Assembly: GCF_900100085.1 (NCBI RefSeq)
Contig: NZ_FNEJ01000001.1
Span: 248,001-312,000, forward strand
Length of the DNA stretch: 64,000 nt
Origin: Salipiger marinus
GTDB lineage: Bacteria; Pseudomonadota; Alphaproteobacteria; Rhodobacterales; Rhodobacteraceae
Reading direction: 5' to 3'
Shown: one piece after another, positions 26,870-34,996 of the stretch
Numbering within the stretch: the stretch's first letter is position 1
Layout of the letters: each line of letters begins with the position of its first letter
Position numbers and translations under genes: made by a program
The notes under the pieces: model-generated
Seen by the model: the letters and a program-made list of their open reading frames with translations, nothing else
Told to the model about the DNA's origin: nothing
Databases searched by the model: none

Positions 26870-28924
26870 CTAATCCGCTTCCGCGAGAACGTCCAGAAAG
26901 GCCGCGCCAAAGCGGTCGAACCGCCGCTCTCCCAGCACCCGCTCCAGATCCTCTGGTCCCGGATCGCGCAGCTGCGCCACCTTGGCAAGCTGGGCTGCCG
27001 AACAGGACAGCGGCTTGTCGATGCCGTCGCTGCCGCGCATCAGATCGGCCTGCACCGCCATCAGCCGGTCATAGACCGTGCCCGCCCCCCGCGCCGCCGC
27101 GCGCAGCCGCTGCGGATGGCTTTCCTCCAGCGCGCCGGTGATGACCGACAGGAACTCCGCGCCATAGCTCGACAGTTTCTTGGCCCCAACCCCGCTGATC
27201 GCCGCCATCTGGTCCAGCGTGGCGGGCCGCTTTTCGGCCATCTCGATCAGCGTGCGGTCGGGAAAGATCATGTAGGCCGGCAGGGAGGCGCCTTCGGCCA
27301 GCGCGCGCCGCTTCGCCTTCAGCGCCGACAGCAGCGGCGCGTCCTCGTCCGACACCAGCGTCTTGACCTGAGGCCGCCGCTCCGCCGCGCGGTCGATCAC
27401 GTCGCGGCGCAGCGAGATCGTCTCCTCGCCGCGCAGGATCGGGCGCGCAGCTTCGGTCATCACCAGCGCGCCATGGCGGGCGGCATCGGGCCGCATCAGA
27501 TCGCGGCCCATCATCTGCCGGAACACCGCCTGCCATTGGCTGCGGGTCAGATCCCGCCCGACCCCGAAAGTGGGCAGGCTGTCATGGCCGCGCTGGCGCA
27601 CCTTGTCAGTCACCTGCCCCAGCAGGATGTCGATCAGATGCCCGGCGCCAAAGGACTCCTCGGTCCGCAGCGCGGCGGACAGCGCCTTGCGCACCGCCTC
27701 GGTGCCGTCGAACACCTCGGGCGGACGGTCGCACAGATCGCAGTTGCCGCAGGCCTCGGCCTCCTCGCCGAAATAGCCCAGAAGCTGGCGGCGGCGGCAG
27801 CCCAGAGCCTCGGCCAGCCCCAGCAGCGCGTTAAGTCGCCCGTGATCCGCCGCCTGCCGCTCCGGCGGGGCGGCGCCCTCGTCGATCTGCGACCGGCGCA
27901 GGCGGATGTCATCGGGACCATAAAGCGTCAGCGTCTCGGCGGGGGCGCCATCCCGGCCCGCGCGCCCGATCTCCTGATAATAGGATTCGATGGATTTGGG
28001 CAGATCGGCATGGGCCACCCAGCGGATGTCGGGCTTGTCCACGCCCATGCCAAAGGCCACCGTCGCCACCACGATCAGCCCGTCTTCGGTGGCAAAGCGC
28101 TCTTCGACGGCGCGGCGGTCCGCCGCCTCCATGCCGCCATGGTAATAACAGGCGGGATGCCCCTCCTGCGCCAGCGCGGCGGACAGGCTTTCGGTCTTGG
28201 CGCGGGTGCCGCAATAGACGATGCCCGACCGCCCGCGCCGCGCCGCCGCAAAGCGCAGGATCTGCGCGCGCGGCTGGTCCTTGGGCAGAAAGGCCAGATG
28301 GATGTTGGGCCGGTCAAAGCCGCGCAGAAAGGTCTCGGGCTGCTGGCCATCAAAAAGCCGGGTGACGATCTCTTCCTGCGTCTCCTGATCGGCGGTAGCG
28401 GTAAAGGCCGCCAGCGGCACGTCAAGCGCGCGGCGCAGCTCGCCGATGCGCAGGTAATCGGGGCGGAAATCATGGCCCCACTGGCTGACGCAATGCGCCT
28501 CGTCCACCGCGATCAGCGACACGCCCGCCTGCGCCAGCATCCGCTGCGTGCCGCCCGAGGCCAGCCGTTCCGGCGCGAGATAAAGCAGCTTCAGCGCTCC
28601 GGACTGCAGGCTGTCCCAGACCGCGTCGCTTTCTTCCTGCGTGTTGCCCGAGGTCAGCGCCCCCGCCGCCACCCCCGCTTCGCGCAGGCCGCGCACCTGA
28701 TCCCGCATCAGCGCGATCAGCGGCGAGATCACCACGGTCAGCCCCTCGCGCATCAGGGCAGGCAGCTGGAAACACAGCGACTTGCCGCCCCCCGTGGGCA
28801 TGATGGCCAGCACGTTGCGCCCCCGCGCCACAGCCTCCACGATCTCGCCCTGACCGGGGCGAAAGGCGTCATATCCAAAGATGTCCTTGAGCAGCGCCTC
28901 GGCGGGCGCGGTGTCGCGTGGCAT
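26870..28924 (-). CDS. recQ: ATP-dependent DNA helicase RecQ
   Basis: A 684-residue RecQ helicase that unwinds DNA 3' to 5' in recombination and fork repair. The N-terminal motif 0 region is FGYDAFRPGQ, Walker A is MPTGGGKSLCFQ, motif II is DEAHCVSQWGHDFRPDY, and motif VI is QEIGRAGRDG. The RQC zinc site has C..CGNCDLC near residue 385. An HRDC domain lies near 520-600, followed by a further HRDC-like C-terminal segment. The ATG at 28924 begins conserved sequence; the longer frame covers an intergenic repeat and is rejected. arfB lies upstream on the same strand, across a repeat element. Confidence 0.95.
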   Translation of the reverse strand: MPRDTAPAEALLKDIFGYDAFRPGQGEIVEAVARGRNVLAIMPTGGGKSLCFQLPALMREGLTVVISPLIALMRDQVRGLREAGVAAGALTSGNTQEESDAVWDSLQSGALKLLYLAPERLASGGTQRMLAQAGVSLIAVDEAHCVSQWGHDFRPDYLRIGELRRALDVPLAAFTATADQETQEEIVTRLFDGQQPETFLRGFDRPNIHLAFLPKDQPRAQILRFAAARRGRSGIVYCGTRAKTESLSAALAQEGHPACYYHGGMEAADRRAVEERFATEDGLIVVATVAFGMGVDKPDIRWVAHADLPKSIESYYQEIGRAGRDGAPAETLTLYGPDDIRLRRSQIDEGAAPPERQAADHGRLNALLGLAEALGCRRRQLLGYFGEEAEACGNCDLCDRPPEVFDGTEAVRKALSAALRTEESFGAGHLIDILLGQVTDKVRQRGHDSLPTFGVGRDLTRSQWQAVFRQMMGRDLMRPDAARHGALVMTEAARPILRGEETISLRRDVIDRAAERRPQVKTLVSDEDAPLLSALKAKRRALAEGASLPAYMIFPDRTLIEMAEKRPATLDQMAAISGVGAKKLSSYGAEFLSVITGALEESHPQRLRAAARGAGTVYDRLMAVQADLMRGSDGIDKPLSCSAAQLAKVAQLRDPGPEDLERVLGERRFDRFGAAFLDVLAEAD

Positions 28925-29020
28925 GGGATCAGGTCCGGTGATGTCGCTCGGGCGTTGGCCGCACAGTCTCATACCCTGATTCGCTTGCCAAGCCCCGCAC
29001 CCGGCCGCAATTTCCGGCCT

Positions 29021-29102
29021 GCCTCCGGCGGGGATATTTTTTCCAAGAAGAAGCATCGGACGCGGCTTCTTCTTGGCGAAAATATCCCGGGGGAGGCCGC
29101 GC
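29021..29102. repeat. Long intergenic inverted repeat, copy 3
   Basis: Left arm GCCTCCGGCGGGGATATTTT then TTCCAAGAAGAAGC (29021-29054); right arm GCTTCTTCTTGGCG then AAAATATCCCGGGGGAGGC (29064-29098). The hairpin has over 25 pairs with few mismatches. It lies between arfB and recQ. A GGGGGCAGAGCCCCC palindrome follows at about 29115-29129, as in the other copies. Confidence 0.85.
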
Positions 29103-29140
29103 GGCACGCGCGGGCGGGGGCAGAGCCCCCATGCGGCCTT

Positions 29141-29560
29141 TCAGTCCGGATCGACCTTGCCGCGCAGGGCCTTGACCTCGCCGCGCTCTTTCTTGGCGGC
29201 GAGCCTGCGGCGTTTCGAACCGAGCGTGGGGCGGGTGGCGATGCGCGGGCGCGGCTTTTCCAGCGCCTGCCGGATCAGGGCCACCAGCCGCTCGCGCGCG
29301 ATCTCGCGGTTGCGCACCTGACTGCGGGTTTCGTCGACCTGCAGCACCAGCGCGCCTTCCTTGGTCCAGCGCCGCCCGGCAAGGCGGCGCAGCCGCGCCT
29401 TCACCGGCGCCGACAGGCTGGGGGACCGGTCGGCTTCAAAGCGCAGTTCCACCGCGCTTGAGACCTTGTTCACGTTCTGCCCGCCGGGGCCGGAGGCGCG
29501 GATGAACTGTTCGGTGATTTCCCAATCCTCGATGCGGACGGTGTCGGTGATGTGCAGCAT
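29141..29560 (-). CDS. arfB: Alternative ribosome-rescue peptidyl-tRNA hydrolase ArfB
   Basis: A 139-residue release-factor-like protein. The catalytic loop SGPGGQNVNK (GGQ near residue 27) is followed by an Arg/Lys-rich C-terminal tail that in E. coli inserts into the empty mRNA channel of stalled ribosomes. It frees peptides from ribosomes stalled without a stop codon, backing up tmRNA. ATG 29560 has only weak Shine-Dalgarno complementarity. Upstream, on the same strand, is an unusual leader with a super-strong Shine-Dalgarno, a short ORF and a terminator-like hairpin, hinting that expression depends on translation in the leader. Confidence 0.92.
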   Translation of the reverse strand: MLHITDTVRIEDWEITEQFIRASGPGGQNVNKVSSAVELRFEADRSPSLSAPVKARLRRLAGRRWTKEGALVLQVDETRSQVRNREIARERLVALIRQALEKPRPRIATRPTLGSKRRRLAAKKERGEVKALRGKVDPD

Positions 29561-29600
29561 GGGGTCCGGGTCAGGTTCTTCGGGATTGGATTTTAACGGA

Positions 29601-29632
29601 AATGGGCCGCCCGGCCTGTCGGGCGACCCATT
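29601..29632 (-). terminator. Terminator-like hairpin just before arfB
   Basis: On the reverse strand AATGGGTCGCCCG, loop ACAGGC, CGGGCGGCCCATT: a 13-bp stem with one G-U pair, followed by TCCGTT. It ends about 40 bases before the arfB start. It could stop most leader transcripts, or act in attenuation. Confidence 0.6.
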
Positions 29633-29698
29633 CGAGACGTCAAGGAGGCGGGCCGGTTAGGCGCAGCCAATTCGGGTTCCTTCACGCCAGGGGCTGCC

Positions 29699-29755
29699 CT
29701 AGCGCACTGCCCTCCAAACTGTTCCGACACCTCTCTCCAATGTTTCTCTGGACAC
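29699..29755 (-). CDS. 18-residue leader peptide ORF with extreme Shine-Dalgarno
   Basis: GTG at 29755 opens a frame of 18 codons encoding (M)SRETLERGVGTVWRAVR, ending in TAG at 29699. The Shine-Dalgarno AAAGGAGGTGATCCA runs right up to the start codon, closer than normal, so initiation spacing is unusual. No family is recognised. Its placement between that site and a hairpin before arfB suggests a regulatory leader peptide. Confidence 0.4.
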   Translation of the reverse strand: MSRETLERGVGTVWRAVR

Positions 29756-29837
29756 TGGATCACCTCCTTTCAGCTGTTATGACAACGCCTCTCAAAGGTG
29801 GCACGGAGCGCGCGCAAGTCAAAGCGTTTTTCTGCCC

Positions 29838-30479
29838 TCAGGCGGTGGCGCCGCGCGACTGTGCCTTCGAAACGATCAGACGGAACGGCAGCAGCGCGAT
29901 CAAGGCCAGCGACAGCTTCACCAGCCAGTCCGCCATGCCCAGCGACACCCAGAGCGGCACCATGGGCCCGACCCCCAGCAGCGGCAGCGCCTCGGCGGCC
30001 CAGGACACGTCATTGCCCGGTTCCAGAAAGCTCAGCGCGCCGGAAAAGGCCACGGTGAAGAAGATCGCGGTGTCAAGCGAGCTGCCCACCAGCGTGGAGG
30101 CGAGCGGCGCGCGCCACCAGCGCCCCGTGCGCAGGCGGTCAAAGATCGCCACATCCATCAGCTGCGCCAGCAGGAAGGCGCTGCCCGAGGCCAGCGCGAT
30201 GCGCAGCGTCACGGCGGGATAGGTGTAGCCGTCGCCCTGCAGCATGATCTGCGTGCCGATCAGCGAACAGATCACGCCGACGACAAAGCCCGCCAGCACG
30301 ACGCGGCGCGCGGCGGCGGCGCCGTAAAGGCGGTTCATCACGTCGGTGACCAGAAAGGCCAGCGGATAGGTGAAGGCGCCCCATGTCAGCCACTGGCCGA
30401 ACAGGAACTGCACGAGGATGTTGGAGGCCAGCACGATGGCGGCCATGGCAAGAATGCCGGGAATATGGGTGCGTGTCAT
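29838..30479 (-). CDS. yhhQ: YhhQ/VUT family queuosine-precursor transporter
   Basis: A 213-residue membrane protein with about six helices. AFTYPLAFLVTDVMNRLYG near residue 37 and the DVAIFDRLR and STLVGSSLDTAIFF motifs are hallmarks of YhhQ, the importer of queuosine precursors preQ0/preQ1. The ATG at 30479 lies 66 bases after the convergent-side neighbour. I looked for a preQ1 riboswitch upstream and did not find the short H-type consensus. It is directly upstream of the arfB leader on the same strand. Confidence 0.88.
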   Translation of the reverse strand: MTRTHIPGILAMAAIVLASNILVQFLFGQWLTWGAFTYPLAFLVTDVMNRLYGAAAARRVVLAGFVVGVICSLIGTQIMLQGDGYTYPAVTLRIALASGSAFLLAQLMDVAIFDRLRTGRWWRAPLASTLVGSSLDTAIFFTVAFSGALSFLEPGNDVSWAAEALPLLGVGPMVPLWVSLGMADWLVKLSLALIALLPFRLIVSKAQSRGATA

Positions 30480-30545
30480 GTTATCTGACCCGTTTTGACA
30501 AGGTTGCGGGGACTTGGCCCGCCAGCGCGACGGACGGGCGCTGCC

Positions 30546-31457
30546 TTACGGCCTTGCCGCGGCTTCGGCAAGAGATTCCGTCAGATCATATTCCACGATC
30601 TGCGTCGATTGCAGCGGGAAGAAGTTGTCGTCCGAGATCATCGTCAGCCGGATATGGCCGGGGGCCGGGCTCCAGACGGCGATGCCTTCAAGGTTGTCAT
30701 GCTCCAGAAGCGCGCTTTCCAGCAGCACCTCCTCGCCGGTGATCCCGGCCTCGTCCAGACCGAAGCGGCGCACCCGGCTGCGAAAGCCGATGCCGGTAAA
30801 CTCCCGCTCCAGCAGGTAGAACCGGTCTTCGGCGTCAAAATCCGCGCCCACGGGCAGGAAGCCGCCGCGGCGCGGGATCTCTGCCACCTGCTGCCACGCC
30901 CCGTCGCGGAACCGCCAGAGCGGGAAGGGCTGGTTCGCCTGCCCGGACCGTTCGGGCAGGGTGTAAAGCGCGCCATCCGCGTCGATGGCCAGTGCCTCCA
31001 GCCCGCCATTGGGCTCCAGCCCGTCCCACTCCGCCAGACGCGGCAGCGGAAGCGCGCGCGCGGGATCCTCATAGGCCCAGACCCGGTCCACGCCTTCGAA
31101 GCTGACGAACATCGGGCCAGAAGGACCAATCGCCAGCCCCTCCGAATCGCCGACATGGCCCGCCATCCGGCGGCCTTCGCGATTGCGCAGCCGCGTCAGC
31201 GGTCCTGCGGTGACGCCGGTGATCCGCCCCTCGTGCCGGGTGATCCGCCCGGAGGTGAGAACCGCCCGGTCGCTGAGCACGGTGAAGGTGGTGCCATCCT
31301 CCGCGAGCTCGATCGCGGAGAACCCGCCAAAGGCGGGGTCATCCATCTGCCACTGGAAGCTGCCGATGAACCGCGCGCCCTCCGGGTCCGCCACGGCGGG
31401 GAACGCCATGAGACCCGCGAGCGCCGCGTTCAGCGCGCGGCGAGAACGGAGGCGCAT
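30546..31457 (-). CDS. Esterase-like activity of phytase family protein, secreted
   Basis: A 303-residue protein with a signal peptide (about residues 1-24, ending PAVADP). The body matches the phytase-type esterase-like family (PF13449): GFSAIELAEDGTTFTVLSDR at the N-terminal end, DSEGLAIG, GGLEALAID and a late HDNLEGIAV with SDDNFF, consistent with a beta-propeller metal-binding fold. It probably acts in the periplasm on phosphorylated or ester substrates; the substrate is unknown. The ATG at 31457 lies inside the end of mepA (28-base overlap), so the two are co-transcribed. Confidence 0.83.
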   Translation of the reverse strand: MRLRSRRALNAALAGLMAFPAVADPEGARFIGSFQWQMDDPAFGGFSAIELAEDGTTFTVLSDRAVLTSGRITRHEGRITGVTAGPLTRLRNREGRRMAGHVGDSEGLAIGPSGPMFVSFEGVDRVWAYEDPARALPLPRLAEWDGLEPNGGLEALAIDADGALYTLPERSGQANQPFPLWRFRDGAWQQVAEIPRRGGFLPVGADFDAEDRFYLLEREFTGIGFRSRVRRFGLDEAGITGEEVLLESALLEHDNLEGIAVWSPAPGHIRLTMISDDNFFPLQSTQIVEYDLTESLAEAAARP

Positions 31458-32350
31458 TGAGCCGGAAGATCCCCCATGACCAGATCGCGCTTGGGCTTGG
31501 GCGTCACGCGCGGCGCATCGGGATCGGGCGGCGGCGGGCTGAGGATGTTGTTCACCCAGGCCTGCGCATCGGCACAGCCATCCCCTGCAGGCGGCGGATC
31601 CTGATTGACGCAGCCGCGCGCGCCGTCGGGGCAGGACAGCCGGACGTGGAAATGGTAATGATGCCCGGCCCATGGACGCACCTTGCGCAGCCATGCCCGG
31701 TCGCCGGTTTCGTCATTGCACATCTGCACCTTGGCGCCGGGGAAGATGAAGATCCGGTCGACCCGCGGATCCTGCGCCGCCGCCTTGACCAGATCGTGAT
31801 GCGCCCGGGTCCACTGGCTGTTCACATAGGCACCGCTGGAGCGCCACATGGAGATCGACGAGATCGATTCCCGCGCCGCCCGCGACAGCGTCAGGTCATT
31901 GGCGGGACGCAGCCAGATGTCGGCATCCAGCCCGATCTGGTGGCTGGCATGGCCCGAGGTCATCGGCCCGCCGCGCGGCTGGCTCATGTCGCCCACATAG
32001 ATGCCGCGCCAGCCGGGCAGCGCCGCGCCCCGGCGCGACAGGCCCTGCAGAAAATCCACAAGCTCGGGATGGCCCCAGTTGCGGTTGCGCGACAGGCGCA
32101 TCGCCTGCCATGTCGGGCCGGTTTCGGCCAGCTGCTGGCCTCCCGCCAGACAGCCCTTGGCATAGCTGCCAAAGGCGGCGGGGGTCTGCGGCGAACCCAC
32201 GGCTTCAGACCCGAACAGCGCCTTGGCGTTCTTCGTGGACAAGACACCCGTCACGGTGGGCAGGGGCAGCTGTGGCTGCGGCGCGGGCCGGGAGGTGCCG
32301 CAGGCGGCAAGGCTCGCCACCAGCGCAAGGCCCATCAGGGTGCGGATCAT
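31430..32350 (-). CDS. mepA: Penicillin-insensitive murein endopeptidase, lipoprotein form
   Basis: A 306-residue M74 family peptidase that cuts D-Ala-mDAP crosslinks in peptidoglycan. The N-terminus MIRTLMGLALVASLAACG has a lipobox (LAAC), so it is likely a lipoprotein rather than a soluble periplasmic protein. Zinc-site residues are in GHASHQIGLDAD and HHYHFHVRL. Paired cysteines (CLAGG, CNDETG, CPDGARGC) are present as in MepA. Its ATG overlaps the stop of the upstream MFS gene (ATGA), and its end overlaps the phytase-like gene. Confidence 0.92.
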   Translation of the reverse strand: MIRTLMGLALVASLAACGTSRPAPQPQLPLPTVTGVLSTKNAKALFGSEAVGSPQTPAAFGSYAKGCLAGGQQLAETGPTWQAMRLSRNRNWGHPELVDFLQGLSRRGAALPGWRGIYVGDMSQPRGGPMTSGHASHQIGLDADIWLRPANDLTLSRAARESISSISMWRSSGAYVNSQWTRAHHDLVKAAAQDPRVDRIFIFPGAKVQMCNDETGDRAWLRKVRPWAGHHYHFHVRLSCPDGARGCVNQDPPPAGDGCADAQAWVNNILSPPPPDPDAPRVTPKPKRDLVMGDLPAQCASVLAAR

Positions 32351-33684
32351 TCTGCTCGGTCTCCGTCTGCTTTCACCCATGCTAACAGAACCAGACCCAG
32401 AAGAAAAAGCCCGATGATCGGCGTGACCCCGATGCGCTGGCTGCCGCTGAGCGCGGTGGTCACCCCGATCAGCAGCGGCGCCAGAAACGAGGTGGCCTTG
32501 CCCGACAGCGCATAAAGCCCGAAGGCCTCGGTCATGCGGCGCGGATCGGCCTGCCGCACCATCATGCTGCGCGAGGCCGCCTGCAGCACGCCCCCCGCCG
32601 CGCCGATCAGCGCCCCGAAGGCATAAAAGGCCAGATCCGGCAGGCGCGATCCCGCCGCCACGGGCAGGCCCAGCACGCTCTGGCGGTCCACCAGCACCAC
32701 GCCAAGCGCCACGGCGGTCAGCACCAGAATGGCCCCCGCGATCACCGGCTTCGGCCCGAAGCGGCTGTCGGCATGGCCGCCGATCCACGCGAACACCGCC
32801 CCCGCAATGATGGCCACGATGCCAAAGACCCCGGTATCCACCACCGACCAGCCCAGCACCCCCGCCGCATAGATGCCGCCAAACGCATACATGCCGTTCA
32901 GCGCGTCGCGGTAGAACATCGACGAGGCAAGATAGGCGGCGAGCGAGCGCTGCTGCGGCAGGGCGCGCAGGGTGCGGCCCAGATCCGTCAGCGCGCGGCG
33001 CAGCACCCCCGGCGGTGCGGGTTCCCGGCGCGGATCCCGCACCCACAGGAAGAACGGGATCATGAAGACGGCATACCACACCGCCGTCAGCGGCCCCACG
33101 ATCCGCGTGCCCTCGCGCTGCGCCGGATCCAGCCCGAAGGCTGGCGGCAGCCCCAGAAAGGTGCGCCCGGTGGCCGCAGATTCGGCAAAAAAGCCCAGCA
33201 TCACCGCCAGCGCGATCAGCCCGCCGAGATAGCCGAAAGCCCAGCCATTGCCGGAAATGCGCCCGATCTCGTGGCGCGGCCCCAGATCCGGCAGCATGGC
33301 ATTGGTGAAGATCGTGGCAAATTCCATGCCGATCAGCCCCAGCGCAAAAAACGCCAGCACCGGCAGCAGGTGAAAATCGCCCGGCGCCGCGAACCACAGC
33401 ATGCTGGAGCCCAGCACATACAGCGCCGAGAATCCCCAGATCCAGCGCATCCGCCGCCCGCCGCCGTCCGCCAGCGCGCCCAGCACCGGGGCCAGCAGCG
33501 CAATCACCGCGCCAGCAGCGGCAATCCCGAAGCCCCAGGCGGCCTGCGCGCGGCTGCCATCGCCCACCAGCTCCTGCACATAGGGCGCAAAGATGAAGGT
33601 GATCAGCAGCGTGTTGTAAGGCTGGCTGGCCCAGTCGAAAAAGAACCAGCCCCAGATGCGCCTGCGCGAATGCCTGACCGTCAT
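32347..33684 (-). CDS. UMF1/Atg22-like MFS transporter
   Basis: A 445-residue, twelve-helix MFS protein. The start WGWFFFDWASQPYNTLL is the signature of the UMF1 family, related to the yeast vacuolar effluxer Atg22. ATG 33684 begins MTVRHSRRRI; a start 51 bases upstream is less likely. The stop overlaps the mepA start by ATGA, giving a three-gene operon (MFS, mepA, phytase-like). The link to a murein endopeptidase could mean uptake or export of wall fragments, but this is a guess. Confidence 0.88.
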   Translation of the reverse strand: MTVRHSRRRIWGWFFFDWASQPYNTLLITFIFAPYVQELVGDGSRAQAAWGFGIAAAGAVIALLAPVLGALADGGGRRMRWIWGFSALYVLGSSMLWFAAPGDFHLLPVLAFFALGLIGMEFATIFTNAMLPDLGPRHEIGRISGNGWAFGYLGGLIALAVMLGFFAESAATGRTFLGLPPAFGLDPAQREGTRIVGPLTAVWYAVFMIPFFLWVRDPRREPAPPGVLRRALTDLGRTLRALPQQRSLAAYLASSMFYRDALNGMYAFGGIYAAGVLGWSVVDTGVFGIVAIIAGAVFAWIGGHADSRFGPKPVIAGAILVLTAVALGVVLVDRQSVLGLPVAAGSRLPDLAFYAFGALIGAAGGVLQAASRSMMVRQADPRRMTEAFGLYALSGKATSFLAPLLIGVTTALSGSQRIGVTPIIGLFLLGLVLLAWVKADGDRAE

Positions 33685-33748
33685 GTATCCCCCGGGTTGC
33701 GCCGCGATAGAACAGGCGGACCCCTCCCAAGGCAAGACCGAAGCACGG

Positions 33749-34327
33749 TCAGGCGGCGGAACTGACCCGCTCCGCGCCCGGATCGCGCACCGCCTCCGCC
33801 ATGGGGGGCCAGGGCCGCAGCGCCTCCGCCGCGATCCACGCCGTCACCCAGTCGGGCAGGTCGGGCGAGGCCTGCGGCTGCCCCAGCGCCGCCAGCACCC
33901 GGTCAGGCGCCACGATGCCGGAGGCATCGGTGATCGCCGCACGGTAAAGCGCATGGCTGGCACAGTCGCCATCCGGCTTCCACATCGCCTGCTCCAGATA
34001 CAGGAACCGCCGGTCCCAGCCGATCAGCCGCGAGCGCATCTCCAGCCGGTCGAACAGCCGCACCCGGCGGCGATAACGCACCACCGACCCCGCCACGGTC
34101 AGGCCCCAGCCCTCGCGCTTCAGCACCGCCAGCAGCCCGGTGCGCTGCGCCAGCGGCAGCCGCCCCAGATCATACAGCGTCAGCGTGCGCCCGTTGTTCA
34201 GCTCGTTCCACGGATCCAGATCCCATGGCAGACAGCGATGCCGCGACACATGCATGTCGAGCAGCCCCAGCGGCGCCGCCCGCCGGGCAGCGCGCATGTC
34301 CTTGGCAAGACGCAGAAACGGATACAT
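33749..34327 (-). CDS. Thioesterase-like (hotdog fold, THEM6-type) protein
   Basis: A 192-residue protein beginning MYPFLRLAKDM. HVSRHRCLPWDLDPWNELNNGRTLTLYDLGR and VVRYRRRVRLFDRLEM fit hotdog-fold acyl-CoA thioesterases of the THEM6/4HBT type: a D.N.N loop followed by a long beta sheet. GGAGG lies nine bases before the ATG. The substrate is unknown. It is divergent from yggT and precedes the MFS-mepA operon on the same strand with a 64-base gap. Confidence 0.72.
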   Translation of the reverse strand: MYPFLRLAKDMRAARRAAPLGLLDMHVSRHRCLPWDLDPWNELNNGRTLTLYDLGRLPLAQRTGLLAVLKREGWGLTVAGSVVRYRRRVRLFDRLEMRSRLIGWDRRFLYLEQAMWKPDGDCASHALYRAAITDASGIVAPDRVLAALGQPQASPDLPDWVTAWIAAEALRPWPPMAEAVRDPGAERVSSAA

Positions 34328-34457
34328 CGGCACAGTCCTCCGCCGCCCAGCTGTGTCCCGCAGCCCCGCCCCGTCAAGCACAACTTCGCGGAACTCTTGT
34401 GCTTTGGGCTCAGGCTGCCTAGGTCTGTCAGCGAATCCACTGACAAAAGAGCACCCG

Positions 34458-34751
34458 ATGCAATCCCTGTTCCAGATCCTGATGCTGATCCTCGACCTGA
34501 TCTGGTTCATCATCATCGCCCATGTCATCATGAGCTGGCTCATCAACTTTCAGGTGCTGAACCTGCGCCAGCCGCTGGTTGCCCAGATCTGGGACGGGCT
34601 GAACCGGATCCTCGAACCCGCCTATTCCGCGATCCGCCGCATCCTGCCGCCCATGGGCGGACTGGACCTCGCGCCTCTGGTGGCCCTGATCGCCATCTAC
34701 GCGTTGCGGATCATCCTCGCGAACAACGCTGCGGTCTTCTACAGCTACTGA
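34458..34751 (+). CDS. YggT family membrane protein
   Basis: A 97-residue protein with two hydrophobic segments (residues 3-28 and about 68-92) flanking a loop with LEPAYSAIRRILPPMGGLDLAP, the hallmark of YggT. The family is involved in membrane integrity or osmotic tolerance and often links to cell-division genes, though the molecular role is unsettled. The gene stands alone, ending at a long inverted repeat that faces the TIGR02302 gene. Confidence 0.9.
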   Translation: MQSLFQILMLILDLIWFIIIAHVIMSWLINFQVLNLRQPLVAQIWDGLNRILEPAYSAIRRILPPMGGLDLAPLVALIAIYALRIILANNAAVFYSY

Positions 34752-34870
34752 GGAGGCAGGGGGCTCTGCCCCCCTCGCGCTTCGCGCGAGTCCCCCGGGA
34801 TATTTAGACCAAGAAGAAGCACCGAGCGTCCTTCTTCTTGGACCAAATATCCCCGCCGGAGGCAGACGCA
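34752..34870. repeat. Long intergenic inverted repeat, copy 4
   Basis: A GGGGGCTCTGCCCCC palindrome and a CTCGCGCTTCGCGCGAG hairpin (about 34773-34790) precede the main repeat. The main arms are CCCCCGGGATATTTAGACC with AAGAAGAAG (34791-34819) and CTTCTTCTTGGACC with AAATATCCCCGCCGGAGG (34831-34862). It lies between convergent yggT and the TIGR02302 gene and is probably a two-way terminator. Confidence 0.85.
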
Positions 34871-34996
34871 CCCGCGTGACCGGGTGCCCCCATGGGCAGG
34901 CGCGTCAGCTTTCCGCCAGACCGAGGCGGAGGCGCCAGCCGGAGCCGAGACAAGCGGCGCGCGGCCAGAGGCCGCGCCCCGCTGGATCAGAATGGA

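Larger units (their letters stand above)
29601..29822 (-). ncRNA. Candidate structured leader or small RNA upstream of arfB
   Basis: This 220-base stretch runs from a TTGACT (-35-like, 29822-29817) to the hairpin at 29601-29632, on the arfB strand. It contains GAAAGGAGGTGATCCAG (29771-29755), which is complementary to 17 bases of a typical 16S rRNA 3' end. An 18-codon ORF starting GTG follows immediately. GGCAGCC (29697-29691) can pair with GGCTGC further on. CCTCCTT (29648-29642) can pair with AAGGAGG of the Shine-Dalgarno. Leader-type control of arfB by ribosome state is inferred. It could instead be an independent small mRNA. Confidence 0.5.

Noticed and set aside
29755-29771. A 16S rRNA gene end on the plus strand
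   Set aside because: Only the last 17 bases match; the sequence before it is not rRNA, so it is better read as a Shine-Dalgarno on the other strand.
30480-30545. preQ1 riboswitch in front of yhhQ
   Set aside because: The 66-base gap contains no H-type pseudoknot consensus that I can recognise.
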